Source: Allomesorhizobium camelthorni
GTDB taxonomy: Bacteria; Pseudomonadota; Alphaproteobacteria; Rhizobiales; Rhizobiaceae
Direction: 5' to 3'
DNA: 64,000 bases
Assembly: GCF_011045125.1 (NCBI RefSeq)
Contig: NZ_JAAKZF010000016.1
Location: 1 to 64,000, forward strand
Part shown: positions 29,742 through 38,400 of the stretch, one piece after another
Position numbering within the stretch: the stretch's first letter is position 1
Layout: each line of letters starts with the position of its first letter
Notes under the pieces: generated by a model
The model's database searches: none
What the model was told of the DNA's origin: nothing
Seen by the model: the letters and a program-made list of their open reading frames with translations, nothing else
Translations under genes and position numbers: made by a program

Positions 29742-32700
29742 ATGAGATTTTCCCGGCTCCGCCTGCTCGGCTTCAAATCCTTCGTCGAACCCGGCGAGTT
29801 CGTCATCGAACGCGGCCTGACCGGCGTGGTCGGACCGAATGGCTGCGGCAAGTCCAATCTCGTCGAGGCGCTGCGCTGGGTGATGGGCGAAAGCTCGTAC
29901 AAGAACATGCGCGCGTCGGGCATGGACGATGTGATCTTCTCGGGTTCCGGCACGCGTCCGGCCCGCAACACCGCCGAAGTGACGCTGTTCCTCGACAATA
30001 GCGACCGCACCGCGCCCGCCGCCTTCAACGATGCCGACGAATTGCAGGTCTCGCGCCGTATCGAGCGTGAGGCCGGATCCGTCTATCGCATCAACGGCAA
30101 GGAGGCGCGCGCCAAGGACGTGCAGCTTCTGTTTGCCGACCAGTCCACCGGCGCTCGCTCTCCCTCTATGGTCGGGCAGGGCCGCATCGGCGAACTGATC
30201 CAGGCCAAACCGCAGGCGCGCCGCGCGCTTCTGGAAGAGGCGGCCGGCATCTCCGGCCTGCACACCAGGCGTCATGAGGCGGAACTTCGGCTGCGCGCGG
30301 CCGAGCAGAACCTCGAGCGGCTGGACGATGTCGTCGGCGAGCTCGAAAGCCAGATCGATAGCCTGAAGCGGCAGGCGCGGCAGGCCTCGCGCTTCAAGAA
30401 TTTGTCGGCGGACATCCGCAAGGCCGAGGCGATCCTTTTCCACCTGCGCTGGACGCAGGCCAAGGCGCAGGAAGGCGAGGCGCGCTCCGCACTTGCGGCT
30501 GCGACATCGCTGGTTGGCGAGCGCGCGGCGGCCCAGATGAATGCCGCCAAGGAACAGGCGGTCGGCGCGCACCATCTTCCCGAACTGCGCGAGGCGGAAG
30601 CCGCAGCCGCGGCTGTGTTCCAGCGCCTGTCGATCGCCAAGGCGCAGATCGAGGAGGAGGCAGGCCGGGTCCGCACGCGCCAGGCCGAACTCGACCGCCG
30701 CCTGCAGCAGCTAGACGCCGACATCGCTCGCGAAGAGCAGATGGTGCGCGACAATGCCGATATTCTGGCGCGGTTGTCGACGGAAGAAGCGGGGCTGAAC
30801 GCCGAAAATGAAGGCGCGGCAGAGCGCGAGATCGCGACACGGGCGGCTTTCGAGGAAGCGGCGGCGACGCTGGCGCTGAGCGAAGGCGCGCTGTCCAAGC
30901 TGACCGCCGAACGGGCGGAGGCGGCTGCCGCGCGCAACCAGATCGAGCGCGCTTTGCGCGAGACGGCGGAACGCCGCGACCGTTTTTCCCGCCAGCTTGC
31001 CGAGATCGACCGGGAGACGGGCGACATAGAAGGCAAGATCGCCGGGCTGGCTGACCCTGCCGAGAAGAAAATCCTGGCCGACGAGGCGCAGGCGGCGCTC
31101 GATCGCGCCGAGGGCATCGCGACTGCCGCCGAGAAATCGGTCACTGGGGCGCGGCTTGCCGAAAACGCCGCGCGCCCGCCGCTGCAGGAAGCCAGGGCCG
31201 AATTGGCGCGAATCGAGACGGAAGCGCGCACGCTGGCGAAAATCCTGAACGCCGCGAGCGGCGATCTGTTTCCGGCGGTGCTGGAGCAGATCAGCGTCGA
31301 ACGCGGCTTCGAGACGGCGCTGGGCGCCGCGCTGGGCGAGGATCTCGACGCGGCGCTGGACCGCGGCGCGCCTGTGCATTGGGGCGAGAGCGAGCCGGCC
31401 GCCGGCGACCCGGCATTGCCGGAAGGCGTGCGGAGCCTCGCAACGGTGGTGCGGGCGCCGCGTCAGCTAGCGCGGCGGCTGGCGCAGATCGGCATCATGG
31501 ACAAAGCTGACGGTGCGAGGCTGCAAGGATTGCTGGCGCCCGGCCAGCGGCTGGTCAGCCGCGAGGGCGCACTTTGGCGCTGGGACGGCCTGACCGCGAG
31601 CGCGGATGCGCCGACGGCCGCTGCCCAGCGCCTCGCCCAGAAGAACCGCCTTGCCGAACTCGATGCCGAAGCGGTCGCTGCCACTTTGAAAGTCCGCGGT
31701 GCCGAGGAAACGCTGGCGCGGGCCGAAAGCGCCGTGCGCCAGAAGACCGAGGCCGAGCGGATGTCGCGGCAGGCCTGGCGCGACGCCCAGCATGCCGTGG
31801 GCGCAGCCCGCGATGCGCTGGCGCGGGCCGAGAAGGCGGCGGGCGAACTCTCGAGCCGTCGGGCCGCACTCGCCGAGGCGCGCACGCGTATCGCGGAAAG
31901 CCATGCCGAGGCCGAGAATGCGTTCGGCGAGGCGCAGGCTCAGCTCAACGCGGCGCCTGATCTTTCAGAGTTGCAGGCGCGGCTCGACCAGGCGTCGGGT
32001 CATGTCGGCCGCGATCGTTCCGCGCTTGCCGACGCCCGCGCGGTCCATGAAGGGCTGAAGCGCGAGGCCGAACAGCGCCCGCGCCGGCTTGAGGCGATTG
32101 CCGCCGAGCGCAATAGCTGGACGCTGCGCGCAGAAAACGCCGCAAGCCATATCGCCGCACTCGCCGAGCGTCGCGCCGAGGCCGGCGAAGAGCGGGACAA
32201 GCTTGCCGATGCGCCCGACGAGATCGACCAGCGCCGCCGCGCTTTGCTGTCGCAGCTTTCGCAGGCCGAGACGCTGCGCCAGACGGCGAGTGACCGCCTG
32301 CAGGAGGCCGAGACGCGCCAGGCCGTGCTCGACAAGGCCGCGACCGCCGCGATCCAGTCGCTCTCCGAGGCGCGCGAGGCGCGCGGCCGGGCCGAAGAGC
32401 GGCTGACCGCCGCCGACGATCGCCGCCGCGAGATCGAGGCGCGCATCCAGGAGGCGCTCAACACGCCGCCGCATCTGGTGATACGCCACACCGGCCTCGA
32501 AGCCGACAGCCCGCTGCCTGATATGGCCGATGTCGAGCGGCAGCTCGACCGGCTGAAGATCGAGCGCGAACGGCTGGGCGCGGTCAATCTGCGCGCCGAG
32601 GAGGAGCAGAAGGAGCTTTCGGACCGGCTTGAGACAATCGTGTCCGAGCGCGAGGACATCATCGAGGCGATCCGCAAGCTCAGGCAGGCGATCCAGAGCC

Positions 32701-33200
32701 TGAACCGCGAGGGCCGCGACCGGCTGCTTGCCGCTTTCGACGTGGTCAACGCCCAGTTCCAGAGGCTGTTCTCGCATCTCTTCGGCGGCGGCACGGCTGA
32801 ATTGCAGCTGATCGAGTCCGACGATCCGCTGGAGGCGGGGCTCGAAATCCTGGCCCGCCCTCCCGGCAAGAAGCCGCAGACGATGACGCTGCTTTCCGGC
32901 GGCGAGCAGGCGCTCACCGCGATGGCGCTGATATTCGCGGTGTTTTTGACCAACCCGGCGCCGATCTGCGTACTCGACGAGGTCGACGCGCCGCTCGACG
33001 ACCACAATGTCGAGCGCTTCTGCAATCTGATGGACGAGATGGCGCGCACCACCGAGACGCGCTTCGTGATCATCACCCACAATCCTATCACCATGGCGCG
33101 GATGAACCGGCTGTTCGGCGTGACCATGGCCGAGCAGGGCGTCAGCCAGCTTGTGTCGGTCGATCTGCAGACGGCCGAGCAGCTGCGCGAGGCGAGCTGA
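29742..33200 (+). CDS. smc: Chromosome segregation protein SMC
   Basis: A 1152-residue structural-maintenance-of-chromosomes ATPase. The N-terminal Walker A is GPNGCGKSN at residues 31-39, and the C-terminal ABC signature LLSGGEQALTAMAL is near residue 1050 with Walker B VLDEVDAPLDDHN near 1080. The two long Ala/Glu/Arg-rich regions form the coiled-coil arms, with a hinge around residues 500-600. It works with ScpA/ScpB, not in this window, to compact and segregate the chromosome. Confidence 0.96.
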   Translation: MRFSRLRLLGFKSFVEPGEFVIERGLTGVVGPNGCGKSNLVEALRWVMGESSYKNMRASGMDDVIFSGSGTRPARNTAEVTLFLDNSDRTAPAAFNDADELQVSRRIEREAGSVYRINGKEARAKDVQLLFADQSTGARSPSMVGQGRIGELIQAKPQARRALLEEAAGISGLHTRRHEAELRLRAAEQNLERLDDVVGELESQIDSLKRQARQASRFKNLSADIRKAEAILFHLRWTQAKAQEGEARSALAAATSLVGERAAAQMNAAKEQAVGAHHLPELREAEAAAAAVFQRLSIAKAQIEEEAGRVRTRQAELDRRLQQLDADIAREEQMVRDNADILARLSTEEAGLNAENEGAAEREIATRAAFEEAAATLALSEGALSKLTAERAEAAAARNQIERALRETAERRDRFSRQLAEIDRETGDIEGKIAGLADPAEKKILADEAQAALDRAEGIATAAEKSVTGARLAENAARPPLQEARAELARIETEARTLAKILNAASGDLFPAVLEQISVERGFETALGAALGEDLDAALDRGAPVHWGESEPAAGDPALPEGVRSLATVVRAPRQLARRLAQIGIMDKADGARLQGLLAPGQRLVSREGALWRWDGLTASADAPTAAAQRLAQKNRLAELDAEAVAATLKVRGAEETLARAESAVRQKTEAERMSRQAWRDAQHAVGAARDALARAEKAAGELSSRRAALAEARTRIAESHAEAENAFGEAQAQLNAAPDLSELQARLDQASGHVGRDRSALADARAVHEGLKREAEQRPRRLEAIAAERNSWTLRAENAASHIAALAERRAEAGEERDKLADAPDEIDQRRRALLSQLSQAETLRQTASDRLQEAETRQAVLDKAATAAIQSLSEAREARGRAEERLTAADDRRREIEARIQEALNTPPHLVIRHTGLEADSPLPDMADVERQLDRLKIERERLGAVNLRAEEEQKELSDRLETIVSEREDIIEAIRKLRQAIQSLNREGRDRLLAAFDVVNAQFQRLFSHLFGGGTAELQLIESDDPLEAGLEILARPPGKKPQTMTLLSGGEQALTAMALIFAVFLTNPAPICVLDEVDAPLDDHNVERFCNLMDEMARTTETRFVIITHNPITMARMNRLFGVTMAEQGVSQLVSVDLQTAEQLREAS

Positions 33201-33245
33201 CGCTATCGGCGTCGGCGGCCAAGAATATCATCGAAAAGCATATGC

Positions 33246-33320
33246 TGGCTGGGGCGGGAGGGTTCGAACCTCCGAATGGCGGTACCAAAAACCGCTGCCT
33301 TACCACTTGGCTACGCCCCA
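33246..33320 (-). tRNA. tRNA-Gln (anticodon TTG)
   Basis: Read on the minus strand, TGGGGCG (33320 to 33314) pairs with CGCCCCA (33256 to 33250), followed by G and an encoded CCA (33248-33246). The D arm (GCC/GGC), anticodon stem GCGGT/ACCGC and T arm with TTCGAAC are complete. The seven-base anticodon loop TTTTGGT puts TTG at 33288-33286, reading CAA glutamine codons. It is 75 nt including CCA. Confidence 0.97.
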
Positions 33321-33481
33321 ACGACCGGGAGGCCCGAGTCGAGCATGTGCGGCCTTATATGCAAGCCCGTTGAAAAGCACAATCGCGGCAAATTTGCCTT
33401 TGTGCATTCAGTTGTAGTTATGCAAAGCAGCCGCCGCCATTGCTGCCGGCCGAGGACCAATCAGCCGCGATAGTCGCGGTT

Positions 33482-33826
33482 TCATTCGCCCCATACGGCA
33501 AGTTCGTTGCCGGCCGGGTCGGTGAAATGAAACCTGCGGCCGCCCGGGAAGGAAAAGATCGGCTTGACGATCTTGCCGCCGGCGTTTTCGACCGCCTCCA
33601 GCGTCTCTTCCAAATTTTCCGAATACAGAACCGGAAGCGGCTTGCCCGAGGCCTCTGTGCTTTCCGCCTGGAAGCCGCCGTCGAGGCCTTCGTCGAAAGC
33701 GGCGTAGGTCGGCCCGTAATCGATGAAGGACCAGGAAAAGGCGGCGCTGTAAAACGCCTTGACGCTGTCGAGCGTGCCGCCGGTGGCGGACATTTCGAGA
33801 TAATCGAGCTTGCCGGTCTGTTTCAT
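33482..33826 (-). CDS. VOC family protein (glyoxalase/bleomycin-resistance fold)
   Basis: A 114-residue protein with the beta-alpha-beta-beta-beta repeats of the vicinal-oxygen-chelate fold: KLDYLEMSATGGTLDSVKAFYSAAFSW, then DGGFQAE, LPVLYSENLEETLEAVENAGGKIVKPIFSFPGGRRFHFTDPAGNELAVW. Members include glyoxalase I, dioxygenases and resistance proteins; nothing in the sequence fixes the substrate. Length is that of a single VOC domain, so it is probably a dimer. It is divergent from ppdK. Confidence 0.9.
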   Translation of the reverse strand: MKQTGKLDYLEMSATGGTLDSVKAFYSAAFSWSFIDYGPTYAAFDEGLDGGFQAESTEASGKPLPVLYSENLEETLEAVENAGGKIVKPIFSFPGGRRFHFTDPAGNELAVWGE

Positions 33827-34012
33827 GGCTGTTCCTCGCGTTCGTGATATGTTCTAGGGCGGACCGGCTTTTAAATCAAGTTCTCCGCCTCGCCAATTCC
33901 TTAATCGATTGTAAGGTCGGCTTGCCACGTTCGCGCCTTGCCTTTCGCACCGCAGCATTTTAACGCTCTCGCCAGTGCCTTCAAATAGTCACCGGAATGA
34001 CGAGGAGAGTGC

Positions 34013-36676
34013 ATGACCAAGTGGGTCTATACGTTTGGGGACGGGGCGGCCGAAGGGCGCGCCGGAGACAGGAACCTGCTAGGCGGCAAGGGCGCGAACC
34101 TTGCCGAAATGTGCAGCCTGGGCCTGCCTGTGCCGCCTGGCTTCACCATTACCACTGAGGCCTGCAACTGGTTTTATGCCAACGGCCGGACCTATCCGCC
34201 CTCGCTTGAAGCCGATGTTCTGGCGGCGCTCGATCATATCGGCGCCTTGACGGGCCGTCGTTTCGGCGATCCCGAAAAGCTGCTTCTCGTCTCCGTCCGC
34301 TCGGGCGCGCGCGCATCGATGCCGGGCATGATGGATACGGTGCTCAACCTCGGCCTGAACGACGAGACTGTGGAAGCGCTGGCAACCGATTCAGGCGATG
34401 CCCGCTTTGCCTATGACAGCTATCGCCGGTTCATTCAGATGTACTCCAATGTCGTGCTCGACCTCGACCATGAGGTGTTCGAGGAAATCCTCGAGGAGGA
34501 AAAGGCGCGGCTCGGCTACGAACTCGATACCGAGCTTTCCGCCATCGAGTGGCAGGGCGTGATCGCTCACTACAAGGCGACGATCGAGGAGGAACTCGGC
34601 GAACCTTTCCCGCAGGACCCGCGCGAGCAGCTCTGGGGGGCAATCGGCGCGGTGTTTTCGAGTTGGATGAACCACCGCGCGATCACCTATCGTAGGCTGC
34701 ACGATATCCCCGAAAGCTGGGGCACCGCGGTCAATGTACAGGCCATGGTGTTCGGCAATATGGGCGAGACCTCGGCCACCGGCGTCGCCTTCACACGCAA
34801 TCCCTCCACCGGCGAGAAGATGCTCTACGGCGAGTTCCTGGTGAATGCGCAGGGCGAGGACGTGGTGGCCGGCATCCGCACGCCGCAGAGCATCACCGAA
34901 AAGGCCCGAATCGACAGCGGATCGGACAAGCCGTCGCTGCAGAAGGTGATGCCGGAAGCCTTTGCCTCGTTCGTCGAGATTTCGGAGCGGTTGGAAAAAC
35001 ACTACCGCGACATGCAGGACCTGGAATTCACTATCGAGCGCGGCAAGCTGTGGATGCTGCAGACGCGGTCAGGCAAGCGCACGGCCAAGGCTGCGCTGCG
35101 CATGGCGGTCGATATGGCGGCCGAAGGGCTGATCGGCAAGGAAGAGGCCGTCGCGCGCATCGATCCAGCCTCGCTCGACCAGCTTCTGCATCCGACGATC
35201 GATCCGAAGGCGGAGAGAAATGTCATCGCCATCGGCCTGCCGGCTTCGCCGGGGGCCGCTACAGGCGAGATCGTGTTCTCCTCGCACGATGCGGAAGAGG
35301 CCAAGGCGCTCGGCAAGAAGGTCATCCTCGTGCGCATCGAGACCAGCCCGGAAGACATTCACGGCATGCACGCCGCCGAAGGCATTTTGACCACGCGCGG
35401 CGGCATGACCAGCCACGCGGCGGTGGTGGCGCGCGGCATGGGCAAGCCCTGCGTATCGGGCGCCGGCTCGCTGCGCGTCGATTACAGGGCCGGAACGCTG
35501 ATGGTGATGGGTGAGACGTTCCGCAAGGGCGACATCGTCACCATCGACGGCGGCAACGGCCAGGTACTGAAGGGGCCGGTCGCCATGCTGCAGCCGGAAC
35601 TCTCCGGCGACTTCGCGGCGATCATGGAGTGGGCCGACGCGACGCGGCGCATGAAGGTGCGTACCAACGCCGAGACGCCGGCCGACGCCCGCATGGCGCG
35701 GTCCTTCGGCGCGGAAGGGATCGGACTCTGCCGCACCGAGCATATGTTCTTCGAAGGCGACCGCATCATCGCCATGCGCGAGATGATCCTGGCCGACACT
35801 GAGAAGGATCGCCGCGCGGCGCTCGCTAAACTGCTGCCGATGCAGCGTTCGGATTTCCTCGAGCTGTTCGAGATCATGGCCGGACTGCCGGTGACGATCC
35901 GGCTGCTCGATCCGCCGTTGCACGAATTCCTGCCCAAGACCGAAGAGGAGATCGCCGAAGTCGCCTCGGTGATGAATGTTTCGGCCGAGAAGCTGCGCCA
36001 GCGCACAGAGACGCTGCACGAATTCAATCCGATGCTCGGCCATCGCGGCTGCCGGCTGGCGGTTTCCTATCCCGAGATCGCCGAAATGCAGGCCCGTGCG
36101 ATTTTCGAGGCTGCCGTTGAGGCCGGCAGGAAAACCGGCAATCCCGTGGTTCCCGAAATCATGGTGCCGCTGGTCGGGCTTAAGACGGAGCTGGATTTCG
36201 TCAAGGCGAGCATCGATGCCGTGGCGAAGAGCGTCATGGACGAAACTGGCGTGACGGTGGAATACCTGACGGGGACCATGATCGAATTGCCGCGCGCCGC
36301 GATTCGCGCCCATGTCATCGCGGAGGCCGCGGAATTCTTCTCCTTCGGCACCAACGACCTCACGCAGACGACCTTCGGCATTTCACGCGACGATGCGGCT
36401 TCGTTTCTGGACATCTATCGCCAGAAGGGCATCGTCGAGCAGGACCCGTTTGTCTCGCTCGACATTGACGGTGTCGGCGAACTGGTGCGCATGGCGGCCG
36501 AAAAAGGCAGGGCGACCCGGCCCGACATCAAGCTCGGTATTTGTGGCGAGCATGGCGGCGACCCCGCCTCGATCCACTTCTGCGAAGAGGTCGGGCTCGA
36601 TTACGTCTCCTGCTCGCCCTACCGCGTGCCGATTGCCAGGCTGGCCGCGGCGCAGGCGGCAGTGAAGAAGGGGTAG
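34013..36676 (+). CDS. ppdK: Pyruvate, phosphate dikinase
   Basis: An 887-residue enzyme interconverting pyruvate + ATP + phosphate and PEP + AMP + diphosphate, linking glycolysis and gluconeogenesis. Domains in order: N-terminal ATP-grasp (about 1-340; GGKGANLAEM, VSVRSGARASMPGMMDTVLNLG), the phosphohistidine swivel domain with catalytic His468 (GGMTSHAAVVARGMGKPC), and the C-terminal TIM-barrel PEP site (FGAEGIGLCRTEHMF, GTNDLTQTTFGISRDD, LGICGEHGGDP). The ribosome binding site GAGGAGAG lies just before the ATG. Three palindromes follow its stop. Confidence 0.97.
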   Translation: MTKWVYTFGDGAAEGRAGDRNLLGGKGANLAEMCSLGLPVPPGFTITTEACNWFYANGRTYPPSLEADVLAALDHIGALTGRRFGDPEKLLLVSVRSGARASMPGMMDTVLNLGLNDETVEALATDSGDARFAYDSYRRFIQMYSNVVLDLDHEVFEEILEEEKARLGYELDTELSAIEWQGVIAHYKATIEEELGEPFPQDPREQLWGAIGAVFSSWMNHRAITYRRLHDIPESWGTAVNVQAMVFGNMGETSATGVAFTRNPSTGEKMLYGEFLVNAQGEDVVAGIRTPQSITEKARIDSGSDKPSLQKVMPEAFASFVEISERLEKHYRDMQDLEFTIERGKLWMLQTRSGKRTAKAALRMAVDMAAEGLIGKEEAVARIDPASLDQLLHPTIDPKAERNVIAIGLPASPGAATGEIVFSSHDAEEAKALGKKVILVRIETSPEDIHGMHAAEGILTTRGGMTSHAAVVARGMGKPCVSGAGSLRVDYRAGTLMVMGETFRKGDIVTIDGGNGQVLKGPVAMLQPELSGDFAAIMEWADATRRMKVRTNAETPADARMARSFGAEGIGLCRTEHMFFEGDRIIAMREMILADTEKDRRAALAKLLPMQRSDFLELFEIMAGLPVTIRLLDPPLHEFLPKTEEEIAEVASVMNVSAEKLRQRTETLHEFNPMLGHRGCRLAVSYPEIAEMQARAIFEAAVEAGRKTGNPVVPEIMVPLVGLKTELDFVKASIDAVAKSVMDETGVTVEYLTGTMIELPRAAIRAHVIAEAAEFFSFGTNDLTQTTFGISRDDAASFLDIYRQKGIVEQDPFVSLDIDGVGELVRMAAEKGRATRPDIKLGICGEHGGDPASIHFCEEVGLDYVSCSPYRVPIARLAAAQAAVKKG

Positions 36677-36683
36677 GCGGAAT

Positions 36684-36709
36684 TATACCCATTTCGCAAT
36701 TTGGGTATA
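36684..36709. repeat. Palindrome P1 downstream of ppdK
   Basis: TATACCCA (36684-36691) and TGGGTATA (36702-36709) are 8-bp inverted arms around TTTCGCAATT. With a two-base bulge the stem can be extended to a TCGC loop. It starts 7 bases after the ppdK stop and could act as a terminator hairpin. It resembles P2-P5 in its TTAY/CC...GG/RTAA ends. Confidence 0.75.
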
Positions 36710-36729
36710 GCTAGCGTGAGATTGAGGGA

Positions 36730-36759
36730 GTTATACCAAATTTGCGGATTTGGTATAAC
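36730..36759. repeat. Palindrome P2, 12-bp perfect arms
   Basis: GTTATACCAAAT (36730-36741) and ATTTGGTATAAC (36748-36759) are perfect inverted arms with a 6-base centre TTGCGG; total 30 nt. No T tract follows, so it is not a classical terminator. Confidence 0.85.
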
Positions 36760-36793
36760 CTGCTGGCCACTGGATTTCCCATCAGTCACCAAG

Positions 36794-36823
36794 GTTATCC
36801 GAAAGCTGCGATTTTCGGATAAC
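36794..36823. repeat. Palindrome P3, 11-bp perfect arms
   Basis: GTTATCCGAAA (36794-36804) and TTTCGGATAAC (36813-36823) flank an 8-base centre GCTGCGAT; total 30 nt. It ends five bases before the stop codon of the nucleotidyltransferase gene on the minus strand, so it is in that gene's 3' region. Confidence 0.85.
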
Positions 36824-36828
36824 GCGCC

Positions 36829-37839
36829 TCAAGTGACCTGATCGAGCAACCTTCCGATTTCGGGCCGCTGTTTTATCGAACGCTGGATCGCATCCCGCCA
36901 TTTCGGGCCGTTTTCAACCGCTGTCTTGTGCGCGATTGCAAGTTCGTGCGGGCGGTCCTCGACCAACACCCGTATGAGAGCCTCGCTTTGAGCAAGATCC
37001 TTTGGGACTTTTCCTAAGCCCGGCCCGGTCCGCCTTTGCGCGACAATCAGCTTGTGCACCGCATAGCGCTCAGGCTTCGGTATCTGAACGAGCACACCGC
37101 TTCGGTAGAGCGCTACTGCGGGGATTGGGTCGGCGATCAGAAAATTCAGGAAGGGCAGGGTCTGGGCATAAACCTTGAGCGGTTCGAGCCTGACGATCTC
37201 GTTTTTGCTCTGCATTCGGGGCGCGAGGAAATCGACCATCGTGCCGCCCCCTCTCATCACCCACCGTGTAGGCCGGCCTTTGGGGTCTAATCCGGGAGCA
37301 GGCGCCAGAGACAATGCTTTGAAGGTTTCGGCCAGTGACGGATCGACTTGGTCATGGATAGCGAGTTTGAGGTTCTCGAATGCCGCGATGTCGACATCCT
37401 GTGTAACGGCAAGCGCGCCTGAAAAGGCAAAGCCCAGTTCAGCACTATAGAGCCGGAATGCATGTGTTCCGACCAGCGTCCCGCCCAGGCGAAACACGCC
37501 GACCCGGGCCATTGCGTTGAGGACGCTGCCGGTCTGGCGATCAACTGTTGGAAGGCCTGCCGCGCGAAGTTGCGCGACGAGAAGCGAGCAATGCTGTTCG
37601 AAAGCTTTGTCATCTTCGATGGTCTCGCGCATTTGCGCGATGCGTCGACGGAGATCGTCGCTGTCGGGTCCGATATAGCGGTCTACGACTTTGTCGCCGA
37701 GACGTTGCCGAGAGTACCAGTATTTACTGCCAGAAATCTCTTTGAAGAATGGCGCGCCTGCTTGTTCGCTGACAGCGTGGGCTCGATGTGTCTCAAGAAG
37801 ATCCTGATAGGTGGTGTGAACCGAAAGAGGCAGACGCAT
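36829..37839 (-). CDS. GSU2403-family nucleotidyltransferase-fold protein
   Basis: A 336-residue protein. The nucleotidyltransferase core is seen as GGTLVGTHAFRLYSAELG (GTHAF at 124-128) followed by LAVTQDVDIAAFEN (Asp148, Asp150), the G[ST]-x-DxD arrangement of minimal nucleotidyltransferases with the Ser/Gly step changed. MVDFLAPRM may provide the third acidic residue (about 205). The family (NTP_transf_8, GSU2403) has no established function, although many distant relatives are toxin or tRNA-modifying enzymes. No partner protein gene is adjacent. The start ATG 37839 has AGGG seven bases before it, but that AGGG lies inside the 3' arm of hairpin P4. The gene looks inserted between ppdK and the DUF427 gene. 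Confidence 0.85.
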   Translation of the reverse strand: MRLPLSVHTTYQDLLETHRAHAVSEQAGAPFFKEISGSKYWYSRQRLGDKVVDRYIGPDSDDLRRRIAQMRETIEDDKAFEQHCSLLVAQLRAAGLPTVDRQTGSVLNAMARVGVFRLGGTLVGTHAFRLYSAELGFAFSGALAVTQDVDIAAFENLKLAIHDQVDPSLAETFKALSLAPAPGLDPKGRPTRWVMRGGGTMVDFLAPRMQSKNEIVRLEPLKVYAQTLPFLNFLIADPIPAVALYRSGVLVQIPKPERYAVHKLIVAQRRTGPGLGKVPKDLAQSEALIRVLVEDRPHELAIAHKTAVENGPKWRDAIQRSIKQRPEIGRLLDQVT

Positions 37840-37843
37840 TGAT

Positions 37844-37874
37844 TTACCCTACGCGAACTTTTCGCGTAGGGTAA
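37844..37874 (-). repeat. Palindrome P4, 14-bp perfect stem over the start region
   Basis: TTACCCTACGCGAA and TTCGCGTAGGGTAA (37844-37857 and 37861-37874) are perfect complements with only three bases between them; total 31 nt. On the transcript of the nucleotidyltransferase gene it ends four bases before the ATG and includes the only plausible ribosome binding site (AGGG). Confidence 0.9.
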
Positions 37875-37879
37875 CAAAC

Positions 37880-37910
37880 TTACCCCACAGAAACAACTCG
37901 TGTGGGGTAA
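37880..37910 (-). repeat. Palindrome P5, tandem with P4
   Basis: TTACCCCACA (37880-37889) and TGTGGGGTAA (37901-37910) are 10-bp perfect arms around 11 bases; total 31 nt, the same length as P4 and with the same TTACCC...GGGTAA ends. Only five bases separate P4 and P5. Confidence 0.85.
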
Positions 37911-37933
37911 AAGCCCCCGGCGTTCCCGCCGTC

Positions 37934-38347
37934 CTACAAATCCGCTCCAACCGCGCCGGAACTCGGATTGGCTTCGATCCGCACCTTGTCTGGATAGAAG
38001 GCGCCGTGGTTTTTTATCTGGGCCATCTCGTCATAGGGCGATTCATAGGCCCACATGATGTCCTTGACCGATTCACCAACGGCGCTGACATCCCAGTAGG
38101 ACGCATCGCCCTTGTAAGGGCAATGGGTCGTGGTGCTGGAAGGCTTGAGAAACTCGAAATAGATGTCCTTGAACGGGATGTAGAAAACCGGCGGATAGTC
38201 CGCCTCACGCAACACCAGCGCTTCGTCGGAGGAGGCGATCACGGCGTCTGAAAACGTTACCGTGACCGCGCCGTCGAAAGGCTCGACCGTAATGCGGTAA
38301 GATGGGTTCCGCCGAAATCCGAGAGAAGGATTCGCTGCCTGGTCCAT
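37934..38347 (-). CDS. DUF427 domain-containing protein
   Basis: A 137-residue protein of the DUF427 family. Motifs are VTVTFSDAVIASSDEALVLREADYPPVFYIPFKDI, then STTTHCPYKGDASYWDV and DIMWAYESPYDEMAQIKNHGAFYPDKV, the KGxAxY/W-Y-P-P-x-x-F pattern of the family. Structures show a small beta fold, but no enzyme activity is assigned. AAAGGAG lies before the start at 38347. The longer open frame upstream is out of keeping with family length. It follows the aminotransferase gene on the same strand with a 53-base gap. Confidence 0.92.
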   Translation of the reverse strand: MDQAANPSLGFRRNPSYRITVEPFDGAVTVTFSDAVIASSDEALVLREADYPPVFYIPFKDIYFEFLKPSSTTTHCPYKGDASYWDVSAVGESVKDIMWAYESPYDEMAQIKNHGAFYPDKVRIEANPSSGAVGADL

Positions 38348-38400
38348 ATCGAAGCTCCTTTCATCACTGGCCACAACGTCAGGCCACCCAGACTGTTCCC

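Noticed and set aside
33899-33916. CCTTA...TAAGG inverted repeat upstream of ppdK as an operator.
   Set aside because: Five-base arms around eight bases are expected by chance at this length of sequence.
36684-37910. Integron attC sites or a CRISPR array for the five palindromes.
   Set aside because: The GTTRRRY/RYYYAAC ends of attC do not match, and the units differ in sequence and lack regular unique spacers.
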